NCBI GenBank assembly: GCA_029551285.1
Contig: JAKPFT010000083.1
Coordinates: 1 to 35,989, forward strand
Direction of reading: 5' to 3'
Length of the DNA: 35,989 bases
Source: a bacterium
Lineage (GTDB): Bacteria > Ratteibacteria > UBA8468 > B48-G9 > DSTR01
Shown: piece by piece, positions 13,997-23,770 of the stretch
Position numbering within the stretch: the stretch's first letter is position 1
How the letters are laid out: each line of letters starts with the position of its first letter
The notes under the pieces: generated by a model
The model's input: the letters and a program-made list of their open reading frames with translations, nothing else
Database searches by the model: none
Told to the model about the DNA's origin: nothing
Program-made: the position numbers and the translations under genes

Positions 13997-15258
13997 GGCA
14001 GCACCTCTTCTGGATGGGCAATTCTGCCTTTTAAAGCGGAAGCGGCCGCCACCTCGGGATTGGCAAGATAAACCTGGCTACTGGTGTCTCCCATGCGACC
14101 GATGAAATTTCTGTTGGTGGTGGCAATGGCGACCTCATTTTTACCCAGCACCCCCATGTGTCCGCCGAGACAGGGACCACAGGTTGGGGGACTGATGACG
14201 CAGCCAGCCTTAAGGAAAATATCCATCAGGCCTTCGGCCATGGCCTGCTGGTAAATCTTCTGCGTGGCTGGAATGATAATCGCCCTCACTTCAGGATGAA
14301 CCGAGCCGTAACGGAAGATCGCCGCAGCCCGGCGTAGATCACTCAGACGGCCATTGGTGCAGGAACCGATTACTACCTGATCAATCCTCTGACCGGCAAA
14401 CTCGCGAACACTCCGGCTATTACTGGGCAGGGGAGGAGCGGCCACCTGGGGTTCAATCAAACTAACATCAATTTCCAGGCACTTTTTCCAGGTAGCGTCA
14501 GCCTCGCAGCCAGGCCAGTCAAGAGTAACTTTTTTTTGAGGAGCCACTTCCGTCAGATAGGAAAGGGTAATGGTGTCAGGTAAAATAATACCGTTTTTGG
14601 CTCCTGCTTCAATGACCATGTTGCACATGGTGAAACGGTCATCCATCGGAAGAGAGTCGATCGCCGGTCCGGTCAACTCCATCGTCTGGTACCTGGCGCC
14701 ATCAACGCCGATTAAGCCGATAGTATAAAGAATTAAATCTTTCCCTCCAACCCACGGCTGTCGCCGGCCGGTGTAAACCAGTTTCATGGCTTCAGGTACT
14801 TTAAGCCATACCCGACCACTGATCATGGCCGCAGCCACATCCGTGCTGCCGACTCCGGTGGAAAAAGCGCCCAGGGCACCATAGGTACAGGTATGGCTGT
14901 CAGCGCCGATAATTAGTTCACCAGGCAGGATGAGTCCTTCTTCGGGAAGAAGAGCATGCTCAATGCCGGCGCGGCCAATTTCATAAAAACGCACCCCATA
15001 TCGCCGGCTGAACTCTCTCAACTTTTTCACCATCTCAGCACTTCTGATATCCTTGCACGGGGTAAAGTGGTCTGGCACGAGCACGATCCGGTCAGGGTCA
15101 AATACCTTTCTGGCACCGGCCTTTTCAAATTCTGCGATGGCCAGCGGAGCGGTAACATCATTAGCAAGAATCAAATCCACAGAGGCCTCAATAAATTCGC
15201 CCGGAGCCACTTTCCTGCGGCCGCTGTGTCTGGCCAGAATTTTTTCGGTAAGGTTCAT
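13993..15258 (-). CDS. leuC: 3-isopropylmalate dehydratase large subunit
   Basis: Aconitase-family [4Fe-4S] subunit of isopropylmalate isomerase. The three cluster ligands are visible: Cys300 in GSCTNGR, and Cys360 and Cys363 in PTCGPCLGG. GADSHTCTYG (118-127) is the conserved active-site region. At 421 residues it is the compact type rather than the roughly 466-residue E. coli form; this type also includes homoaconitases, but the gene order leuA-C-D-B points to leucine. The ATG overlaps the leuA stop by 4 nt. Confidence 0.95.
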   Translation of the reverse strand: MNLTEKILARHSGRRKVAPGEFIEASVDLILANDVTAPLAIAEFEKAGARKVFDPDRIVLVPDHFTPCKDIRSAEMVKKLREFSRRYGVRFYEIGRAGIEHALLPEEGLILPGELIIGADSHTCTYGALGAFSTGVGSTDVAAAMISGRVWLKVPEAMKLVYTGRRQPWVGGKDLILYTIGLIGVDGARYQTMELTGPAIDSLPMDDRFTMCNMVIEAGAKNGIILPDTITLSYLTEVAPQKKVTLDWPGCEADATWKKCLEIDVSLIEPQVAAPPLPSNSRSVREFAGQRIDQVVIGSCTNGRLSDLRRAAAIFRYGSVHPEVRAIIIPATQKIYQQAMAEGLMDIFLKAGCVISPPTCGPCLGGHMGVLGKNEVAIATTNRNFIGRMGDTSSQVYLANPEVAAASALKGRIAHPEEVLP

Positions 15259-16793
15259 GGGCGCATGCCGCGGTAAATCTTCTTAGAAATGTTTTTTTTG
15301 GCCAGGTACTGGTTGATAGCTGTCAGGTAAGCCTTGGCGCTGGCCTCAAGGATGTCGGTGCTCACCCCCCTGGCCGCTACATTCATTCCTTCTATTTCCA
15401 GGCAAACAGCCACTTCTCCCTGAGCGTCCTGTCCCCCGGTGACTGCGGTTATTTTGTATTCCTTCAATTTTGGCCTGACGCCGGTAAGCCGGTCAATGGC
15501 TTTATAAAGTGCGTCCACTGGACCGTCGCCTCTGGCCGCATCCTCGTAAACGGTGTCTGCCTTTTTCAGTCGGACGGTGGCACTGGGAATGGTGGAAGAA
15601 CCGGAGAGAATGTGAAAGTACTCCAGTTGATAAACCGGCTCTATCGCCACTGTTTCCTCTTCCGCCACCACGATTAGGTCGATATCGGTTATTTCTTTTT
15701 TTCTGTCAGCCAGAACCTTGAACCTGTTGAAAATTCTTTCTAACTGTTCACCGCTAACCTCAAGTCCCAGTTCCTTGAGTCTGGCGGCCAGGGCATGACG
15801 ACCGGAGTGTTTTCCCAGCACCAGTTCGCTGCGGGGCCAGCCGACCATCTGGGGGTTCATAATCTCGTAAGTTTCTCTCTTTTTTAAGACGCCATCCTGG
15901 TGAATGCCGGCCTCGTGCCGAAAAGCGTTCTCTCCTACCACGGCCTTGTTGGGTTGAACCGGTATGCCGGTCAGGGAGGATACCAGACGACTGGTCCGGT
16001 ATATTTCCCTGGTCTTAATTTTTGTGAAAAGACCGTAAGTGTCCTGCCGAACATGAAGGTTCATCACCACCTCTTCCAGAGAAGCGTTGCCGGCCCGTTC
16101 GCCGATGCCGTTGATGGTGCATTCCACCTGTCTGGCGCCCTTTCTTAAAGCCGCCAGAGAATTGGCTACCGCCAGCCCTAAGTCGTTGTGACAGTGAACG
16201 CTGATTACAACTCTTCTGTCTTTAAGGTTGGTGATCAGGTATCCAATTAGAGAGCCAAATTCTTCGGGGACGGCATAGCCAACCGTGTCAGGGATGTTAA
16301 CGGTAGAAGCCCCCTCCGCGACAACTGCCTGAACCACTTCAAGGAGAAAGTCCGGTTCTGTCCTGGAAGCGTCCTCCGGCGAAAACTCAATGTCTTTCAG
16401 GTATCGCCTGGCCTGGCGCACCTTCTCTGTAGCAATCCTTACAATTTCCGCCTTGGCCTTTCCTAATTTATACTTGCGGTGAATCTCTGAGGTAGCCAGG
16501 AAAAGGTGTAACCTCGGCCGCGCAGCTTTTTCCAGTGATTTGAGGGCGACTTCTATGTCCTGGTCGTGACACCTGGCCAGGGCACAAACCGCGGGTGTTT
16601 TGACTGATTGACCAATTAATTTTACCGCATCAGCATCGCCAGGGGAAGCGGCCGGAAAACCGGCTTCAATTACGTCAACGCCTAAAATCTCCAGCTGCCT
16701 GGCAATCTGCACCTTCTGCTGGCTGGTTAGACTGGCGCCTGGAGATTGTTCTCCATCTCTCAGAGTAGTGTCAAAAATAATGACCCGCTCCAT
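15255..16793 (-). CDS. leuA: 2-isopropylmalate synthase
   Basis: Condenses acetyl-CoA with 2-oxoisovalerate, the first committed step to leucine. The 512 residues have [12 protein letters not shown] (8-19) with the metal Asp, HCHNDLGLA (200-208) with the metal His pair, a linker, and a full C-terminal LeuA dimer domain (about 390 onward) that normally binds leucine for feedback inhibition. AAAGG lies about 8 nt before the ATG. It heads the leuA-C-D-B operon behind a TTGTCA/TACTAT promoter that overlaps the promoter of the divergent lipoprotein gene. It could in principle be a citramalate synthase, but length and context favour LeuA. Confidence 0.95.
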   Translation of the reverse strand: MERVIIFDTTLRDGEQSPGASLTSQQKVQIARQLEILGVDVIEAGFPAASPGDADAVKLIGQSVKTPAVCALARCHDQDIEVALKSLEKAARPRLHLFLATSEIHRKYKLGKAKAEIVRIATEKVRQARRYLKDIEFSPEDASRTEPDFLLEVVQAVVAEGASTVNIPDTVGYAVPEEFGSLIGYLITNLKDRRVVISVHCHNDLGLAVANSLAALRKGARQVECTINGIGERAGNASLEEVVMNLHVRQDTYGLFTKIKTREIYRTSRLVSSLTGIPVQPNKAVVGENAFRHEAGIHQDGVLKKRETYEIMNPQMVGWPRSELVLGKHSGRHALAARLKELGLEVSGEQLERIFNRFKVLADRKKEITDIDLIVVAEEETVAIEPVYQLEYFHILSGSSTIPSATVRLKKADTVYEDAARGDGPVDALYKAIDRLTGVRPKLKEYKITAVTGGQDAQGEVAVCLEIEGMNVAARGVSTDILEASAKAYLTAINQYLAKKNISKKIYRGMRP

Positions 16794-16850
16794 TTTTTCT
16801 ACCTTTCTGGCGAAGCAGCCTCCGAAAAAGAACTGGAGACAACCTCTATC

Positions 16851-16879
16851 ATAGTAACATGGATTGATTTTTCTGACAA
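16851..16879 (-). promoter_or_regulatory. leuA promoter
   Basis: On the minus strand TTGTCA (16879-16874) is followed after 17 bp by TACTAT (16856-16851); an alternative TATGAT lies at 16853-16848 with 20-bp spacing. The leader to the leuA ATG is about 50 nt and contains no obvious leucine-rich leader peptide. Confidence 0.5.
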
Positions 16880-16892
16880 GAAGTGGTACGAT
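16864..16892 (+). promoter_or_regulatory. promoter of the putative lipoprotein gene
   Basis: TTGATT (16864-16869) and TACGAT (16887-16892) are spaced 17 bp apart and precede an AAGGAGG site and ATG 16914. The -35 and spacer share DNA with the leuA promoter on the other strand, so the two promoters probably compete. Confidence 0.45.
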
Positions 16893-16913
16893 TAGTTAAA
16901 ACGGAAGGAGGAA

Positions 16914-17516
16914 ATGAGCAGGACTCTCGCAGCGTTGCTGGTGGTGTCTTTTCTCTGTGGCTGTAGCCGGCAGAAAAGCCAGCAGGTGGCGCTTCTTCCC
17001 GAAGAAGTGATAAAACAGGCTGTGGAATACGGCCGTTTAAGGGCCAGTTTGACCGCTAATGAGTTGCTGGAGCCATGGACTGTTGACCTGGGCTACGAGC
17101 AGGGAAAGGGTCGGGCCACCATTATCACTCCCTTTGTCAGAGTGGCTTTGCTGGCCTGGCAGGCAGCCAGGAAGGGGCAAAATGTAAGTGAAGAAGTCTT
17201 AAGGATAGCGCTGCGCGAGCAATCCGGGGTGGTACACTTTAGAGTGTCTCTTTATGGCGACGAACCTAATTTTTGTCGAAAGGCGCGTTTTCGGCTGCTT
17301 TACGACGGAAAGAGTCTTGAGCCGATTTCCAGTTACGTCCCCGCTTACGGTGATTTCACCAGGGATTACTATATCGTGGCTACGGGAGATGTGAAATTCA
17401 AAGGTCAGGATATTCCAGAGAAGGCCCAGCTACAGCTTGAGGTGGTCATCCCGGCTGTTAAGGAAAAATCAGAAATCAGAATTGTCTTCCCGTTTAATCT
17501 TTCAGCCTACCGTTAA
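16914..17516 (+). CDS. putative lipoprotein of unknown function
   Basis: I do not recognise a family. The 200-residue product starts with a short basic N-terminus, a hydrophobic stretch LAALLVVSFL and Cys17 in LCGC, close to a lipobox, so it is probably exported and lipidated. The rest is a mixed alpha/beta sequence with no catalytic signature; the C-terminal half (GVVHFRVSLYGDE onward) looks like a beta-sandwich. AAGGAGG stands 4 nt before the ATG. rsmE follows after 11 nt, so the two are likely cotranscribed, but no functional link is evident. Confidence 0.75.
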   Translation: MSRTLAALLVVSFLCGCSRQKSQQVALLPEEVIKQAVEYGRLRASLTANELLEPWTVDLGYEQGKGRATIITPFVRVALLAWQAARKGQNVSEEVLRIALREQSGVVHFRVSLYGDEPNFCRKARFRLLYDGKSLEPISSYVPAYGDFTRDYYIVATGDVKFKGQDIPEKAQLQLEVVIPAVKEKSEIRIVFPFNLSAYR

Positions 17517-17527
17517 GTTTAGCCCTT

Positions 17528-18244
17528 ATGCGGCGGATTTATCTCCCGGGACGCATCAGTCACACGGTCACTCTTACCGGAAAAAGTGCTCACTACCTGA
17601 CAGATGTTCTCCGCTTAACTCCAGGAAGTCTGGTAATTGGATTTGACGGGAGAGGAGTTGAATATACAATGAAGGTGGAAGCGATCGGTAAGCAGGTAGT
17701 AACTCTTGCGGTTATGCAGAAACAAACCAGTTCTGTCTGTGAGTGGCCGGGCAGAATTTCCCTGTTTCAGGCCCTGGCTAAGGCCGACAAAATGGACCGG
17801 ATTGTTCGGGAGGCTACCTACCTGGGTGTATCCGTTATTATTCCGATGTTTACTCAACGTGTCATTCCCCGTCTGAAGGAAGAAAGGTTCAGCCGAAGAC
17901 AGGAGCGCTGGCAACGAATTGCGGCAGAAGCGGCGCGGTTGTGTGGACGAGCTATTGTGCCAGAGATTTGCCCGATAATAAATCTGGAAGAGGCGCTGGA
18001 ATGGCCAGCGGAACGCCGGATATTTTTCTGGGAAAAGGCTGGTCAACTGCTGCAGGAACCGCTGGGGAATTTCTTTGAGATCGCAGTTTACATTGGCCCG
18101 GAAGGAGGTTTCTCCGAGGAGGAAGTTAACCTTGCCCGGAAAAAGGAAGTTTCTCTGCGCAGTCTGGGACCGAGAATTTTGCCGGTGGAAACGGCAGCCC
18201 TGGTAGCTCTGACGTTGGTGACTTACCAGCTAACTTTCAGGTGA
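17528..18244 (+). CDS. rsmE: 16S rRNA (uracil-1498-N3)-methyltransferase
   Basis: SPOUT methyltransferase that modifies U1498 in the decoding region of 16S rRNA. The 238-residue protein begins with the PUA-like domain (RRIYLPGRI...HYLTDVLRL) and ends with the knot motifs YIGPEGGFSEEE and LGPRILPVETAALVAL, both diagnostic. The family motif usually reads LGxRILRTETA; here it is LPVETA, with the Glu-Thr-Ala retained. The ATG lies 11 nt after the lipoprotein stop with no strong ribosome binding site. A good intrinsic terminator follows. Confidence 0.95.
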   Translation: MRRIYLPGRISHTVTLTGKSAHYLTDVLRLTPGSLVIGFDGRGVEYTMKVEAIGKQVVTLAVMQKQTSSVCEWPGRISLFQALAKADKMDRIVREATYLGVSVIIPMFTQRVIPRLKEERFSRRQERWQRIAAEAARLCGRAIVPEICPIINLEEALEWPAERRIFFWEKAGQLLQEPLGNFFEIAVYIGPEGGFSEEEVNLARKKEVSLRSLGPRILPVETAALVALTLVTYQLTFR

Positions 18245-18260
18245 CTAAAAGGAAGTTCCA

Positions 18261-18281
18261 TGCTGCCGGCAGCACCTTTTT
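18261..18281 (+). terminator. intrinsic terminator of rsmE
   Basis: TGCTGCCGGCAGCA (18261-18274) is a perfect palindrome that folds as a 5-bp stem with a CCGG tetraloop, followed by CC and TTTTT (18277-18281). It ends plus-strand transcription and touches the rho stop codon on the other strand, so convergent rsmE and rho are separated by this element. Confidence 0.7.
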
Positions 18282-19573
18282 CAGAGGGTTCCGGCCAGGT
18301 CTTTCGTTTGTGCCTTGAGGTTCATCAAAAGTTCAATATTTGACCTTGTGTTTCGGCTCCGGTTGAGAAGTAATTCCATGGCTTCAATGGGGTTCAGCGG
18401 CGCCAGAACCCGACGCAAAAGCCACAGCAGTTGAAGTTCGTCGGGATTGACCAGCAGTTCTTCGCGTCTGGTGCCGGAACGATTGATGTCCATGGCCGGG
18501 AAAATGCGACGGTCAGCCAATTTTCTGTCAAGGTTGATCTCCATATTTCCTGTACCCTTGAACTCCTCAAAAATCACCTCGTCCATTTTGCTGCCGGTGT
18601 CCACAAGGGCTGTTCCGATGATGGTGAGACTGCCACCTTCTTCAATGTTGCGGGCGGCTCCGAAGAATCGTTTGGGTTTGTCCAGAGCAGTGGATTCCAG
18701 ACCCCCGGTCATGATTTTTCCGCTGTGCGGCACCAGCACATTGTAAGCCCTGGCCAGGCGGGTAATACTATCAAGAAGAATGACCACGTCCCGCTTATGT
18801 TCTACCAGTCGCTTGGCTTTTTCCAGAACGATTTCTGAGACCTGGGTGTGCCGTTCGGGGGACTCGTCAAAGGTGGCGCTGACGACCTCACCCTTAACCA
18901 GTTTGCGCATTTCGGTCACCTCTTCCGGACGTTCCGCCACCAGCAGCACGATCAGGAATACCTCCGGATTATTGGTGGCTATCGCATTGGCCAGTTTCTG
19001 GAGAATGACAGTTTTGCCGGCCCGCGGAGGAGACACGATCAAACCTCGCTGTCCCTTGCCGATGGGTGTTATCAGGTCAATAATCCTGGTAGTAAGTTCT
19101 GTTGGCGTCGTTTCCAGAATAAACCTCTTGTTGGGGTGGATGGGCGTCAGTTCCTCAAAAGGAATCCGTTCCTGAATTTTTTCTGGTTCCTCACCGTTGA
19201 CCATTTCCACTTTGAGAAGGGCAAAATACTTCTCGCTCTCCTTTGGTGGTCGGATTTGCCCGGAAACAGTATCGCCTGTTTTTAAGCCGAATCTCTTGAT
19301 TTGAGAAGGGGAAACATAAATGTCATCCGGCCCCGGAAGATAGTTGTAATTGGGGGAGCGAAGAAACCCGAAGCCGTCTGGCAGCACTTCCAGCACACCT
19401 TCACCAAAAAGCAGACCGTTGCTCTGAGCCTGAGCCTCCATAATTTTGTAAATCAGCTCTTCCTTGATCAAACCGCTGATGCCGTTAATCTTCATTTCCT
19501 TAGCCAGTTTTTGCAACCGGGGCATACTCAGTTTACGAAGACTGGCCACATTGATTTCTTTCATCTCTTCCAT
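18281..19573 (-). CDS. rho: transcription termination factor Rho
   Basis: Hexameric RNA-dependent ATPase that ends transcription. The 430 residues comprise the N-terminal Rho-N helical domain ([16 protein letters not shown]), the primary RNA-binding cold-shock fold (about 50-130, [21 protein letters not shown]), the Walker A SPPRAGKT (181-188) and the usual ATPase core. GGAGG before the ATG at 19573 supports this start; an internal ATG 9 nt later is less likely. It is the last gene of the long minus-strand block and lies 29 nt after coaE. Confidence 0.97.
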   Translation of the reverse strand: MEEMKEINVASLRKLSMPRLQKLAKEMKINGISGLIKEELIYKIMEAQAQSNGLLFGEGVLEVLPDGFGFLRSPNYNYLPGPDDIYVSPSQIKRFGLKTGDTVSGQIRPPKESEKYFALLKVEMVNGEEPEKIQERIPFEELTPIHPNKRFILETTPTELTTRIIDLITPIGKGQRGLIVSPPRAGKTVILQKLANAIATNNPEVFLIVLLVAERPEEVTEMRKLVKGEVVSATFDESPERHTQVSEIVLEKAKRLVEHKRDVVILLDSITRLARAYNVLVPHSGKIMTGGLESTALDKPKRFFGAARNIEEGGSLTIIGTALVDTGSKMDEVIFEEFKGTGNMEINLDRKLADRRIFPAMDINRSGTRREELLVNPDELQLLWLLRRVLAPLNPIEAMELLLNRSRNTRSNIELLMNLKAQTKDLAGTL

Positions 19574-19602
19574 AGTTTTTCCTCCACGTTAGCACCGTTC
19601 GT

Positions 19603-20268
19603 TTATGCCAGACGACTCTGGTTCCATCGCTGCTGACACTTTTTGAGAATCTCTTTGACCTGGCTGCGAATGTCCCTGAAAGAATGATTGTTGTCAATGG
19701 TGAAATCAGCGTGAGCAAGTTTCCGTTCCTGGGGCCACTGAGATTTCCACCGTTTCTCTATTTCCTCTGGAGTAAAAATCCCACGCAATCGGCGCTTGAT
19801 CGCTTCAGGACTGGCGTGAACCACCACAATGAAATCAAACAGGTCCTCAGCAGATGTTTCAAACAGGAGTGGTATTTCAACACAAACCATTTTACTGCCT
19901 TTTTTCCAGAAGTCAAGCATTTTCCTGCGCAGCAGGGAAAAAACTTGAGGGTGAGTCAGTTTCTCCAGGTAACGTCTCTGGCTGCTGCTGTTAAAAACTT
20001 CTGCGGCCAGTTTCTTTCTGTCGGGAGACCCGTCAGGTGCCAGCACTTTCTCTCCAAAATGTTCTTTTATTTTTCTGATGATAGCCGGTTTTTCCAGAAC
20101 TTGATGAGCCAGCTGGTCAGCGTCAAGAACGGGAATGCCTTCCTTTCCAAAGATGCTGGCCACGGTACTTTTGCCGGCTCCAAAAGTGCCGGTTATGGCT
20201 ATGGAGAAGCAATCTGGTTCTGGCCGGTTTAACTGTGTTTTCCTGGGGTAACGCCTGGACACTTTCAT
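19603..20268 (-). CDS. coaE: dephospho-CoA kinase
   Basis: Final step of coenzyme A synthesis, phosphorylating the 3'-hydroxyl of dephospho-CoA. The P-loop GTFGAGKST, DADQLAHQVL with the substrate Asp, and IPLLFET are family signatures. The reading frame is open to an ATG at 20325, which would overlap ahcY by 19 nt and place 45 residues before the P-loop. I prefer ATG 20268 (221 residues), since CoaE proteins carry the P-loop near the N-terminus, but neither start has a clear ribosome binding site. It lies between ahcY and rho on the same strand. Confidence 0.9.
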   Translation of the reverse strand: MKVSRRYPRKTQLNRPEPDCFSIAITGTFGAGKSTVASIFGKEGIPVLDADQLAHQVLEKPAIIRKIKEHFGEKVLAPDGSPDRKKLAAEVFNSSSQRRYLEKLTHPQVFSLLRRKMLDFWKKGSKMVCVEIPLLFETSAEDLFDFIVVVHASPEAIKRRLRGIFTPEEIEKRWKSQWPQERKLAHADFTIDNNHSFRDIRSQVKEILKKCQQRWNQSRLA

Positions 20269-20306
20269 ACAGGTCTGTTGCCTGCAGCACTCAGCCAGCG
20301 CTTCTC

Positions 20307-21566
20307 TTATGTTCCCAGATGCCATGAATGAAGATATTCTTTCTGGATGTGGCTGAGGCGGTCAACTTGGACACCCATACTTTTCAATTTCAGGGTCGCT
20401 ACCGCTTGATCAATTTCAGGTGGCACCGGATAAACCCGGGCAGAAAGCGGGTGGTTTTCCTTTAGAAACTTCAAGGAAAGAAACTGATTAGCAAAACTCA
20501 TGTCCATTACGGCCGCGGGATGGCCTTCGGCGCAGGCCAGGTTGACCAGCCGTCCTTCGCCCAGTACGAAAACCCGGCGCTTTCCGGGGAGAAGATACTC
20601 GTCCAGATAGGGGCGGACGCGTGTCTTCTGGAGGGCTTTTTTTGAAAGAGTTGCCAGGTCTATTTCTACGTTGAAGTGGCCTGCATTGGCCAGAATAGCG
20701 CCGTCCTTCATGAGCCGAATGGTCTCCCAGGAGAGCACCGTTGTATTGCCGGTAGCTGTGATAAATAGGTCGGCGACGGTAGCCGCGGCTTTCACAGGCA
20801 TCACGGCATAACCGTCCATGACTGCTTCCAGTGCTCGCAGCGGATTTACCTCGGTGACAATCACTCTGGCACCCATGCCTTTCAATCTCATGGCGATACC
20901 CCGACCGCACCAGCCATATCCGCAGATCACAGCCACCTTTCCTGCAAGCAGGATGTTGGTGGCTCTTAGAAGTCCATCAACGGTTGACTGCCCTGTTCCG
21001 TAACGGTTATCAAAAAGGTGCTTGGTATCGGCATTGTTAACGGCCACCACGGGGAAAAGAAGAAGTTTCTTTTGAGCCAGGTTGGTGAGGCGAATCACAC
21101 CCGTAGTTGTTTCCTCCGTGGCTCCAAGAATCTGACCCGCTAATGATTTATACCGGTGAACAGTGGCAATCAGGTCAGCGCCATCATCAACCAGCAGGTG
21201 CGGCTGTCGTTCTATCAGGGCCCTGATACCGGTATAATAGGTTCTTTCGTTTTCTCCCTTAAGTCCAAAAACGGAGATGCTATGGTCCCTGACTAAATGG
21301 GCGGCGACTTCGTCCTGGGTACTCAAAGGATTGGATGCCGCCAGGGCTACTTCGGCTCCCGCTTCCTTAAGAGCAATGACTAAATTGGCGGTTTCCGAAG
21401 TGATATGCAAGCAACAAGAAATGCGCAGACCCTGGAAAGGTTTAGTCCGGCTGTAATTCTTTCTTAACGAGCCCACCACCGGCATTTCTCGGGCGGCCCA
21501 GGCTGTCCGTTGCCGCCCGGCTGGGGCTAAATCAACATTCTTGATAAGATAGGGGATTTTTTTCAT
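20307..21566 (-). CDS. ahcY: adenosylhomocysteinase
   Basis: Hydrolyses S-adenosylhomocysteine to homocysteine and adenosine, relieving product inhibition of methyltransferases. The 419-residue protein has HITSETA (54-60), [15 protein letters not shown] and the NAD-binding [10 protein letters not shown] (216-225). It lacks the roughly 40-residue insertion of proteobacterial and eukaryotic enzymes, so it belongs to the shorter Thermotoga/archaeal type. Its ATG overlaps the metK stop (ATGA), giving a coupled metK-ahcY pair that handles both ends of SAM turnover. Confidence 0.96.
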   Translation of the reverse strand: MKKIPYLIKNVDLAPAGRQRTAWAAREMPVVGSLRKNYSRTKPFQGLRISCCLHITSETANLVIALKEAGAEVALAASNPLSTQDEVAAHLVRDHSISVFGLKGENERTYYTGIRALIERQPHLLVDDGADLIATVHRYKSLAGQILGATEETTTGVIRLTNLAQKKLLLFPVVAVNNADTKHLFDNRYGTGQSTVDGLLRATNILLAGKVAVICGYGWCGRGIAMRLKGMGARVIVTEVNPLRALEAVMDGYAVMPVKAAATVADLFITATGNTTVLSWETIRLMKDGAILANAGHFNVEIDLATLSKKALQKTRVRPYLDEYLLPGKRRVFVLGEGRLVNLACAEGHPAAVMDMSFANQFLSLKFLKENHPLSARVYPVPPEIDQAVATLKLKSMGVQVDRLSHIQKEYLHSWHLGT

Positions 21567-22711
21567 AGTCCGGCTCCGTTCCTGAAGATGGTGACGGCAT
21601 CACGTTTCTCCCAGGGGAAGCCGGCTTCATTTTCGCGACCGAAGTGGCCGTAACAGGCGGTGCGCCGGTAAATCGGCTGGAGAAGTCCCAGATGGTTGAT
21701 GATGCCGGTTGGCGATAAATCAAAGTTTTTCTTAATCAGTTCCACTATTTTGCTTTCCGGAAGACGGCCGGTGTGCTCGGTATTAACCATGATGGACACA
21801 GGCTGGCGCTGGCCAATAACATAGGCAATCTGAAGCTCGCATTTTTTGGCCAGTCCTGCCGCCACGATATTCTTGGCCAGATACCGGGCAAAATAAGAGG
21901 CGGAACGGTCAACCTTGGTGGGGTCCTTTCCGGAAAAACATCCTCCTCCGTGGCTGCCAACACCGCCGTAAGTGTCCACAATAATTTTGCGACCGGTAAC
22001 GCCCGTGTCAGCCTGTGGCCCTCCGATGACAAAGCTGCCGGTGGGGTTGACAAAGATCTTCATGCCTCTGGCTCTCATTTCTTGCGGAATGACATGAAAT
22101 ATTACCAGTTCCGTCAGCTCGGAGACCAGCTTCTTGCGGGGAACATCCGGGTCGTGCTGGGCTGAAAGGACCACGCTCTGGACATTAACCGGCTGATGGT
22201 CGCGGTAAAGAATAGTAACCTGTGATTTGCCGTCCGGACGGAGATAAGGAACAAGTTTTTTCCGGCGGACCTCAGCCAGGCGGCGTACGAGACGATGGGC
22301 GTACATGATGGGCAGGGGCATCAGTTCTGGAGTTTCGTCGGTGGCATACCCGAACATCATTCCCTGGTCACCGGCCCCGCCGCGGTTCACTCCCTGAGCA
22401 ATTTCAGGCGCCTGTTCCTGAATGGATGTCATAACCGCACTGGACTGGTAGTGAAAACCATAGCTGGTGTCGGTGTACCCGACTTCCTTGATCAGACTCC
22501 TTACCAGTTCGGGAATATCAACATAACAGGTTGTTGTGATCTCTCCGGCGACAATCACCAGACCCCGCGTCGTCAGAGCTTCACAGGCGACGCGTCCGTT
22601 CTTATCCTCGGTTAAAACGGCGTCCAGGATTGAATCAGAGATCTGGTCACAGAGTTTATCCGGATGTCCTTCGGTTACCGACTCAGAGGTGAAAAGATAC
22701 AAGTTTTCCAT
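21563..22711 (-). CDS. metK: S-adenosylmethionine synthetase
   Basis: Makes SAM from methionine and ATP. The 382 residues show [12 protein letters not shown] (15-26) with the catalytic His16, [15 protein letters not shown], and the phosphate-binding [17 protein letters not shown]. Length and motifs are those of the bacterial enzyme. AAGGAGGGG precedes the ATG at 22711. It is followed directly by ahcY with a 4-nt overlap. Confidence 0.98.
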   Translation of the reverse strand: MENLYLFTSESVTEGHPDKLCDQISDSILDAVLTEDKNGRVACEALTTRGLVIVAGEITTTCYVDIPELVRSLIKEVGYTDTSYGFHYQSSAVMTSIQEQAPEIAQGVNRGGAGDQGMMFGYATDETPELMPLPIMYAHRLVRRLAEVRRKKLVPYLRPDGKSQVTILYRDHQPVNVQSVVLSAQHDPDVPRKKLVSELTELVIFHVIPQEMRARGMKIFVNPTGSFVIGGPQADTGVTGRKIIVDTYGGVGSHGGGCFSGKDPTKVDRSASYFARYLAKNIVAAGLAKKCELQIAYVIGQRQPVSIMVNTEHTGRLPESKIVELIKKNFDLSPTGIINHLGLLQPIYRRTACYGHFGRENEAGFPWEKRDAVTIFRNGAGL

Positions 22712-22732
22712 ATGTCCCCTCCTTGCTTTCTG

Positions 22733-23764
22733 CTAACGAGAAAGATATTTTTTTAGATTGGTAATCTCCTCAATTTCTGTCGGGTCTATCCTGTTAAGTA
22801 AGGCCAGGTAGAAACTGACCCAGTCTCCAAGAATAATTAAGTTGAGCAATTTTTCCAGAAGGGTGGAACCGGATACCGGCACCTTGACGACCTGTATTTT
22901 TCTGGAACCAAGAATCCTGGCAGTAAAATTCTCTCTTCTGGCTATTTTATCATGGGCTGATTTGTCTGTAAAGAAGACAGCCAGGGCCTGTCGTACAAAC
23001 CAGGCAGGAAAACGCCAGGCCATGATTTCGTTGTGGTTCATCTCCGGAATTACCCCGACAGTAGCAAAGACCTTACTGTTTTCCGCCAGTTGTTGTTTCC
23101 AGCGCAGTATCGCCGGGAATGACCGGGCGTCGCTGTAAAGAACCGGTACCCGGCCATAAAACTGCCGGGCCAGGTTCTGGGCGGGGTTAGGTTTGGTTTC
23201 CGGCAGGTAGCGGTGGACCGAAGCATTGACGATTTTCAGCACACGGGAAAGCCCGGGCCGGGCAGGCAAAAGACGCAATTCTCTCATCCACCTCAGGAGA
23301 GGAAAGAACAAGTAGCCAAAAGCGCATCGGGGAGGCAACCCACCGGGAACAACGATGCTGGGGATGCGGTCATTTCTGGCCAGGTGCAGCAACTGGCCTC
23401 CGCTGGTGACTACACTGAGAAGACATTTTCTCTTTCTACCCTCATCGTAGGCGCTCAACGTTTCTTCGGTGTTTCCGGAATAACTGCAGCACACTACCAG
23501 ACAGGAGCGGTTTACCCAGGAAGGAAGGCGGTAGTCACGATGAAGGAAGACAGGTTTGGAACCGTAAGCCTCGGCCAGAAGTTTGATGATTTCCAGGCCG
23601 ATGCCCGAGCCTCCCATGCCTACCAGGCAGACCCGGTCAAAGGTTTTGTTGCCCAGCGAAGGCAACCGGAGCTGACAGGCATGGTGACACTGCTTTGGGA
23701 ACAGTCTCAGCAAAGAAGCCATCGCCTGATTATCGCACTGCCAGCAAAATTCTTTCCGGGTCAT
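22733..23764 (-). CDS. bifunctional phosphoglucose/phosphomannose isomerase
   Basis: SIS-domain isomerase interconverting glucose-6-P or mannose-6-P with fructose-6-P. The 343-residue protein has GMGGSGIG (49-56), SYSGNTEET (94-102), PPRCAFGY (144-151, the PMI/PGI C-terminal signature) and EMNHNE (241-246) with the catalytic His. This short form is typical of Archaea, Actinobacteria and several candidate phyla and replaces the classical PGI. The start is 6 nt after ptsI. It may link the PTS phosphoryl pathway to sugar-phosphate and LPS precursor supply, but that is inference from position. Confidence 0.88.
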   Translation of the reverse strand: MTRKEFCWQCDNQAMASLLRLFPKQCHHACQLRLPSLGNKTFDRVCLVGMGGSGIGLEIIKLLAEAYGSKPVFLHRDYRLPSWVNRSCLVVCCSYSGNTEETLSAYDEGRKRKCLLSVVTSGGQLLHLARNDRIPSIVVPGGLPPRCAFGYLFFPLLRWMRELRLLPARPGLSRVLKIVNASVHRYLPETKPNPAQNLARQFYGRVPVLYSDARSFPAILRWKQQLAENSKVFATVGVIPEMNHNEIMAWRFPAWFVRQALAVFFTDKSAHDKIARRENFTARILGSRKIQVVKVPVSGSTLLEKLLNLIILGDWVSFYLALLNRIDPTEIEEITNLKKYLSR

Positions 23765-23770
23765 TCTGGT

